A stretch of 31,070 nucleotides of DNA from the IMG/VR virus record IMGVR_UViG_3300044641_001797, positions 1 to 31,070 of that record. One strand, written 5' to 3'. Both the position numbers and the translations under genes were made by a program. This document shows positions 28,695 to 31,070 of the stretch, piece by piece (positions within the stretch are counted from its first letter, which is position 1; every line of letters begins with the position of its first letter). Source of the stretch: a virus. The notes under the pieces were generated by a model, which was given only the letters and a program-made list of their open reading frames with translations, did not search any database and was not told the DNA's origin.

Positions 28695-30031
28695 TAGAAG
28701 CTACTAACCTACCCAAAAATACCGAACTCGAAAAGAACATACTTGGATCATTATTAATAGATAAGAATGCCTTACCATTAGTAATTGGATTATTGAATGA
28801 AGATGTATTCTATGACCTAAAACATAAGAAGATATTTTCTACTATAAAATCTATGTTTGATAAGCACATATCCATAGACATAACAACCATAGCCCAAAAA
28901 TTAAAAGGTGATAAATCCTTAAATGAAGTTGGTGGAGCTTATTACCTAAGTAAACTTACGGACAATATCGTACATACTAATCATTTAAATACGCATATTG
29001 AAATGGTTGTTGAGTTGTATAAGAAACGTCAGGCGTATTTAACATTGATACAAAAATCTAGTGAGTTCTTACACCCTGATACTGAGTCACTTGAGTCAAT
29101 AAGTTCACTAATTAGTAAACTTTTAGGTTTACAAGAGTTTGGAAATATCTACGAACAGACTATAGACCAAATAGTTATGCAAGTAATTACTAAGCGTGAC
29201 ATGGCTAATAAAGGTGAGTTATTAGGGTTTGATACAGGATTTACCGAGCTAAATACTACTATTGGTGGATGGTGTGCCCCTGATATGGTTGTGGTAGCTG
29301 CTAGACCAGGTGCAGGTAAGACTGCCTTTATGCTTTCTTCGGTTTATCACTTAGCTATCTTAAAAAACGTTTCTACGGCTATTTTTAGCCTCGAAATGAG
29401 CTCCGAACAGCTAGTTGAAAGGTTAGAGTCAATAAGCTCACAAGTGCCCTTAAAACGTCTTAGAATGAATATTTTGAATGACTATGAAAAAGACGTAGTT
29501 ATGAAGGCTGATGACAAGATAATACAAGCTCCTATCTACATAGACGATACAGGTGGGTTAAATATCAGTCAGTTAAGGGCTAAAGCTACCATTTTGAAGC
29601 AGAAATATGGCATTAAGGTGATTTTTATAGACTATTTACAGCTAATGTCAGGTCAAGGTAAGTCTAATCAGAATAGAGAACAAGAGGTTAGCACAATAAG
29701 TAGGAACATAAAAGCGTTAGCTAAAGAACTAGAAGTACCTATTATAGCTTTGTCTCAGCTAAGTAGAAGAGTTGAGGAAAGGGCTGACAAGATACCACAG
29801 CTTTCTGACCTTAGAGAATCAGGATCAATTGAACAAGACGCTGACATCGTAGTGATGCTTATGCGACCTGAATACTATGAGATGCAAGAGTCAGTAGAAA
29901 TTAAGGGTAAAGAATACCATCCTAATGGGCTTGTTATCTGTAAGGTAGAAAAGAATAGACATGGCATAACAACAAACATTCCTTTAAGATTTATAGGAGA
30001 AACAATAACCATACAAAACCACAACGAATGA
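28691..30031 (+). CDS. dnaB: Replicative DNA helicase (446 aa)
   Basis: This is a full-length DnaB-type hexameric 5'-3' helicase. The N-terminal domain (1 to about 150) starts PKNTELEKNILGSLLIDKNAL, and the RecA-like domain has Walker A ARPGAGKT (204-211), SLEMSSEQL, Walker B IFIDYLQLM (311-319) and LSQLSRRVEERADKIPQLSDL followed by RESGSIEQDAD. All ATPase motifs are intact. It unwinds the phage replication fork, loaded by the product of the overlapping gene upstream. Confidence 0.95.
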   Translation: MIEATNLPKNTELEKNILGSLLIDKNALPLVIGLLNEDVFYDLKHKKIFSTIKSMFDKHISIDITTIAQKLKGDKSLNEVGGAYYLSKLTDNIVHTNHLNTHIEMVVELYKKRQAYLTLIQKSSEFLHPDTESLESISSLISKLLGLQEFGNIYEQTIDQIVMQVITKRDMANKGELLGFDTGFTELNTTIGGWCAPDMVVVAARPGAGKTAFMLSSVYHLAILKNVSTAIFSLEMSSEQLVERLESISSQVPLKRLRMNILNDYEKDVVMKADDKIIQAPIYIDDTGGLNISQLRAKATILKQKYGIKVIFIDYLQLMSGQGKSNQNREQEVSTISRNIKALAKELEVPIIALSQLSRRVEERADKIPQLSDLRESGSIEQDADIVVMLMRPEYYEMQESVEIKGKEYHPNGLVICKVEKNRHGITTNIPLRFIGETITIQNHNE

Positions 30032-30222
30032 GAGAACAATTTATCCAAATCCATGATGCCGTAGTAAACATAAAACTACGAGCTGATATAAATGAAATAG
30101 AATTAAAAAGACTTACTGAGCAGTTGTCAAATATCTTATATAAAAAACAAGACAATGGAGAAACCAAATCCAGGAAACTACCGAAACAAAAGAAAGTTCG
30201 AGATAGACCTAGCAAAATATGA
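30028..30222 (+). CDS. Small charged protein (64 aa)
   Basis: It begins MREQFIQIHDAVVNIKLRAD, is helical in the first half (INEIELKRLTEQLSNILYKK) and strongly basic at the end (SRKLPKQKKVRDRPSK). Its ATG overlaps the helicase stop (ATGA). The next gene starts inside it, 68 bases before its stop and in another frame, so the basic tail may be less constrained. Function unknown. Confidence 0.5.
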   Translation: MREQFIQIHDAVVNIKLRADINEIELKRLTEQLSNILYKKQDNGETKSRKLPKQKKVRDRPSKI

Positions 30223-30532
30223 GGATGGTACATATAATGCACTAAGGCTATTTGCTAAGAATACTAAGATAATGGTTATCACAGACCTAAAAGCCTTACA
30301 AAGAGGTTATATATGGCTTGAGTATGAAAGGGATGGTAAGCCATCAGGCATAGCAGATATGAGAGTAGAGTTCTTTGCAATCAACTTAGATGTTAGACAT
30401 AGAATATACTTTATGAGAGCAGATTTACTAAGACAAAAAGCTCGTAGATACTTTAAGATTAGTAAGCTAAAATACAAGGATAAAGTAAGATATGTGAAGA
30501 TGCATATGACTGAGTTCATCCGTTACGATTAA
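30155..30532 (+). CDS. Hypothetical protein (125 aa)
   Basis: This is a 125-residue basic protein: MEKPNPGNYRNKRKFEIDLAK, then LKALQRGYIWLEYERDGKPSG, DMRVEFFAINLDVRHRIYFM and a basic C-terminal helix (LRQKARRYFKISKLKYKDKVRYVKMH). The many Lys/Arg and aromatic residues suggest nucleic-acid binding. No family recognised. It overlaps the preceding small gene by 68 bases. Confidence 0.6.
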   Translation: MEKPNPGNYRNKRKFEIDLAKYEDGTYNALRLFAKNTKIMVITDLKALQRGYIWLEYERDGKPSGIADMRVEFFAINLDVRHRIYFMRADLLRQKARRYFKISKLKYKDKVRYVKMHMTEFIRYD

Positions 30533-30563
30533 ATATATTAATAATATATTGTAATTTTGATTC

Positions 30564-30938
30564 ATGGCATACATGACAGCAAGTGATTTAACCAAGATGA
30601 TGCTAGAATATTTAAAGAGTAGAGGTAATGATGTTTGGAGGAATAATAATCTAGCAGTTAAGGGTAGATCATTTATAGGAAGGAAAGGAGTACCTGATGT
30701 GATTGGTTACTCTAAAAAGTATGGTCAGTTTATAGCTTGTGAAGTAAAGGCTATAGGTGATAGAATAAGCCCTGACCAGATGTTGTTCCTTACTAACTTA
30801 GCAATAGCAGGAGGTATTGCAATGATATGTCAGCAGGTTAGAGACGAATCAATAATTGTAAAAATATTTAATAACGATGGCGAAAGCAAAGACTATGAGT
30901 TCGCAGAAGGTGAACTTCGGAAAAAGGAAAATGGGTAA
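30564..30938 (+). CDS. VRR-NUC / PD-(D/E)xK nuclease (124 aa)
   Basis: The compact nuclease core is intact: GRKGVPDVIGYSKKYGQFIACEVKA gives Asp 45, Glu 60 and Lys 62, and DRISPDQMLFLTNLAIAGG supplies the conserved Gln (72) and Gly. This is the phage VRR-NUC fold, which cleaves branched or structured DNA during recombination or replication, e.g. Holliday junctions. At 124 residues it is a stand-alone domain. A TAATTTTG box occurs 15 bases before its ATG but leaves almost no leader. Confidence 0.8.
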   Translation: MAYMTASDLTKMMLEYLKSRGNDVWRNNNLAVKGRSFIGRKGVPDVIGYSKKYGQFIACEVKAIGDRISPDQMLFLTNLAIAGGIAMICQQVRDESIIVKIFNNDGESKDYEFAEGELRKKENG

Positions 30939-31002
30939 GGCAAAGAAATCTTATAATAAACACTCCCCTAAGCCAAAAGATTATAGAGGTCAGGGTAGAT
31001 AA
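30877..31002 (+). CDS. Small basic protein overlapping the nuclease gene (41 aa)
   Basis: In a frame different from the nuclease, ATG at 30877 (or the in-frame ATG at 30895) opens MAKAKTMSSQKVNFGKRK, then KAKKSYNKHSPKPKDYRGQGR before TAA at 31000-31002. It is rich in Lys/Arg with no acidic residue but one Asp, so it likely binds nucleic acid. The closing 'NKHSPKPKDYRGQGR' looks like a conserved short phage peptide. The first 62 bases overlap the nuclease gene. Confidence 0.5.
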   Translation: MAKAKTMSSQKVNFGKRKMGKAKKSYNKHSPKPKDYRGQGR

Positions 31003-31012
31003 AACAAATAAT

Positions 31013-31070
31013 ATGGAAAATATAGAATTAGAAAACAAAGAACTAAAAGTACCTAAAGTAACTAAAAAGC
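31013..31070 (+). CDS. Start of a further early gene, cut by the window edge
   Basis: ATG at 31013 opens MENIELENKELKVPKVTKK (19 residues) and continues past the right edge. It is highly charged, spaced 10 bases after the previous stop and in the same direction. Too short to assign. Confidence 0.5.
   Translation, partial: MENIELENKELKVPKVTKK

Noticed and set aside
30549-30556. TAATTTTG box as promoter for the nuclease gene
   Set aside because: It would leave almost no leader and has no -33 TTG; likely chance in AT-rich DNA. Boxes before the genes at 9165 and 14399 were rejected for the same reason.
22280-31070. DnaA boxes near the DnaA domain-IV gene
   Set aside because: Only near matches such as TTATCCAAA inside genes were seen, so no origin can be called from DnaA boxes.
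1-31070. Integrase, repressor, attachment site, tRNA genes, diversity-generating retroelement
   Set aside because: No matching motif or structure was seen in any frame or gap; the window may simply not include them.

Overview
The window is a contiguous piece of a tailed-phage genome (or prophage) with siphovirus-type structural genes, most likely infecting a member of the Bacteroidetes (Flavobacterium-like). The evidence is AT-rich DNA, A-rich leaders with no clear Shine-Dalgarno sequence, promoter-like boxes of the Bacteroidetes type (TAnnTTTG), and a typical HK97-fold head and long-tail gene order. No integrase, repressor, tRNA or CRISPR array is visible, so lifestyle cannot be decided from this piece.

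Layout. The leftward (minus-strand) late module runs from about 22.3 kb down to 1. In transcription order it holds small terminase, large terminase, portal, an unknown protein, a Mu F-like minor head protein, S78 prohead protease and HK97-type major capsid protein. An intrinsic terminator and a probable new promoter follow. Next come head-tail connector (gp6-like), head-tail adaptor, gp10-like, tail terminator, major tail protein, the tail-assembly chaperone pair (apparently joined by a -1 ribosomal frameshift on A9), tape measure, and a tail-tip/hub protein. Last are a second tail-tube-like paralogue, two S74-chaperone tail fibres with accessory proteins, a third fibre-like protein, a small unknown gene and a membrane-anchored protein cut by the window edge. 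At 22.28-22.83 kb lies a very AT-rich divergent region full of palindromes. The rightward (plus-strand) early/replication module runs from 22.83 kb to the end. It has three tiny membrane proteins (two of them paralogues), proteins of unknown function, a standalone DnaA domain-IV protein, a possible recombination protein, a winged-helix replication initiator/helicase loader, DnaB helicase and a VRR-NUC nuclease.

The most notable non-protein feature is a complete type I hammerhead self-cleaving ribozyme at 24370-24433. It sits directly after the stop codon of the 296-aa gene and 19 nt (from the cleavage point) before the next start codon. Every core nucleotide of the hammerhead consensus is present and all three stems pair, so it should cut the early polycistronic mRNA between these two genes. 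Three other non-coding elements deserve attention. The leader of the replication-initiator gene (27992-28079) has two hairpins with perfectly complementary 7-nt loops, a predicted kissing loop. A 360-bp gap at 24675-25034 carries helically phased A5 tracts and a perfect 10-bp inverted repeat, which could be an origin or a control region. The divergent region has a 30-bp near-perfect palindrome.

All functional names rest on motif recognition and gene order, with no database search.
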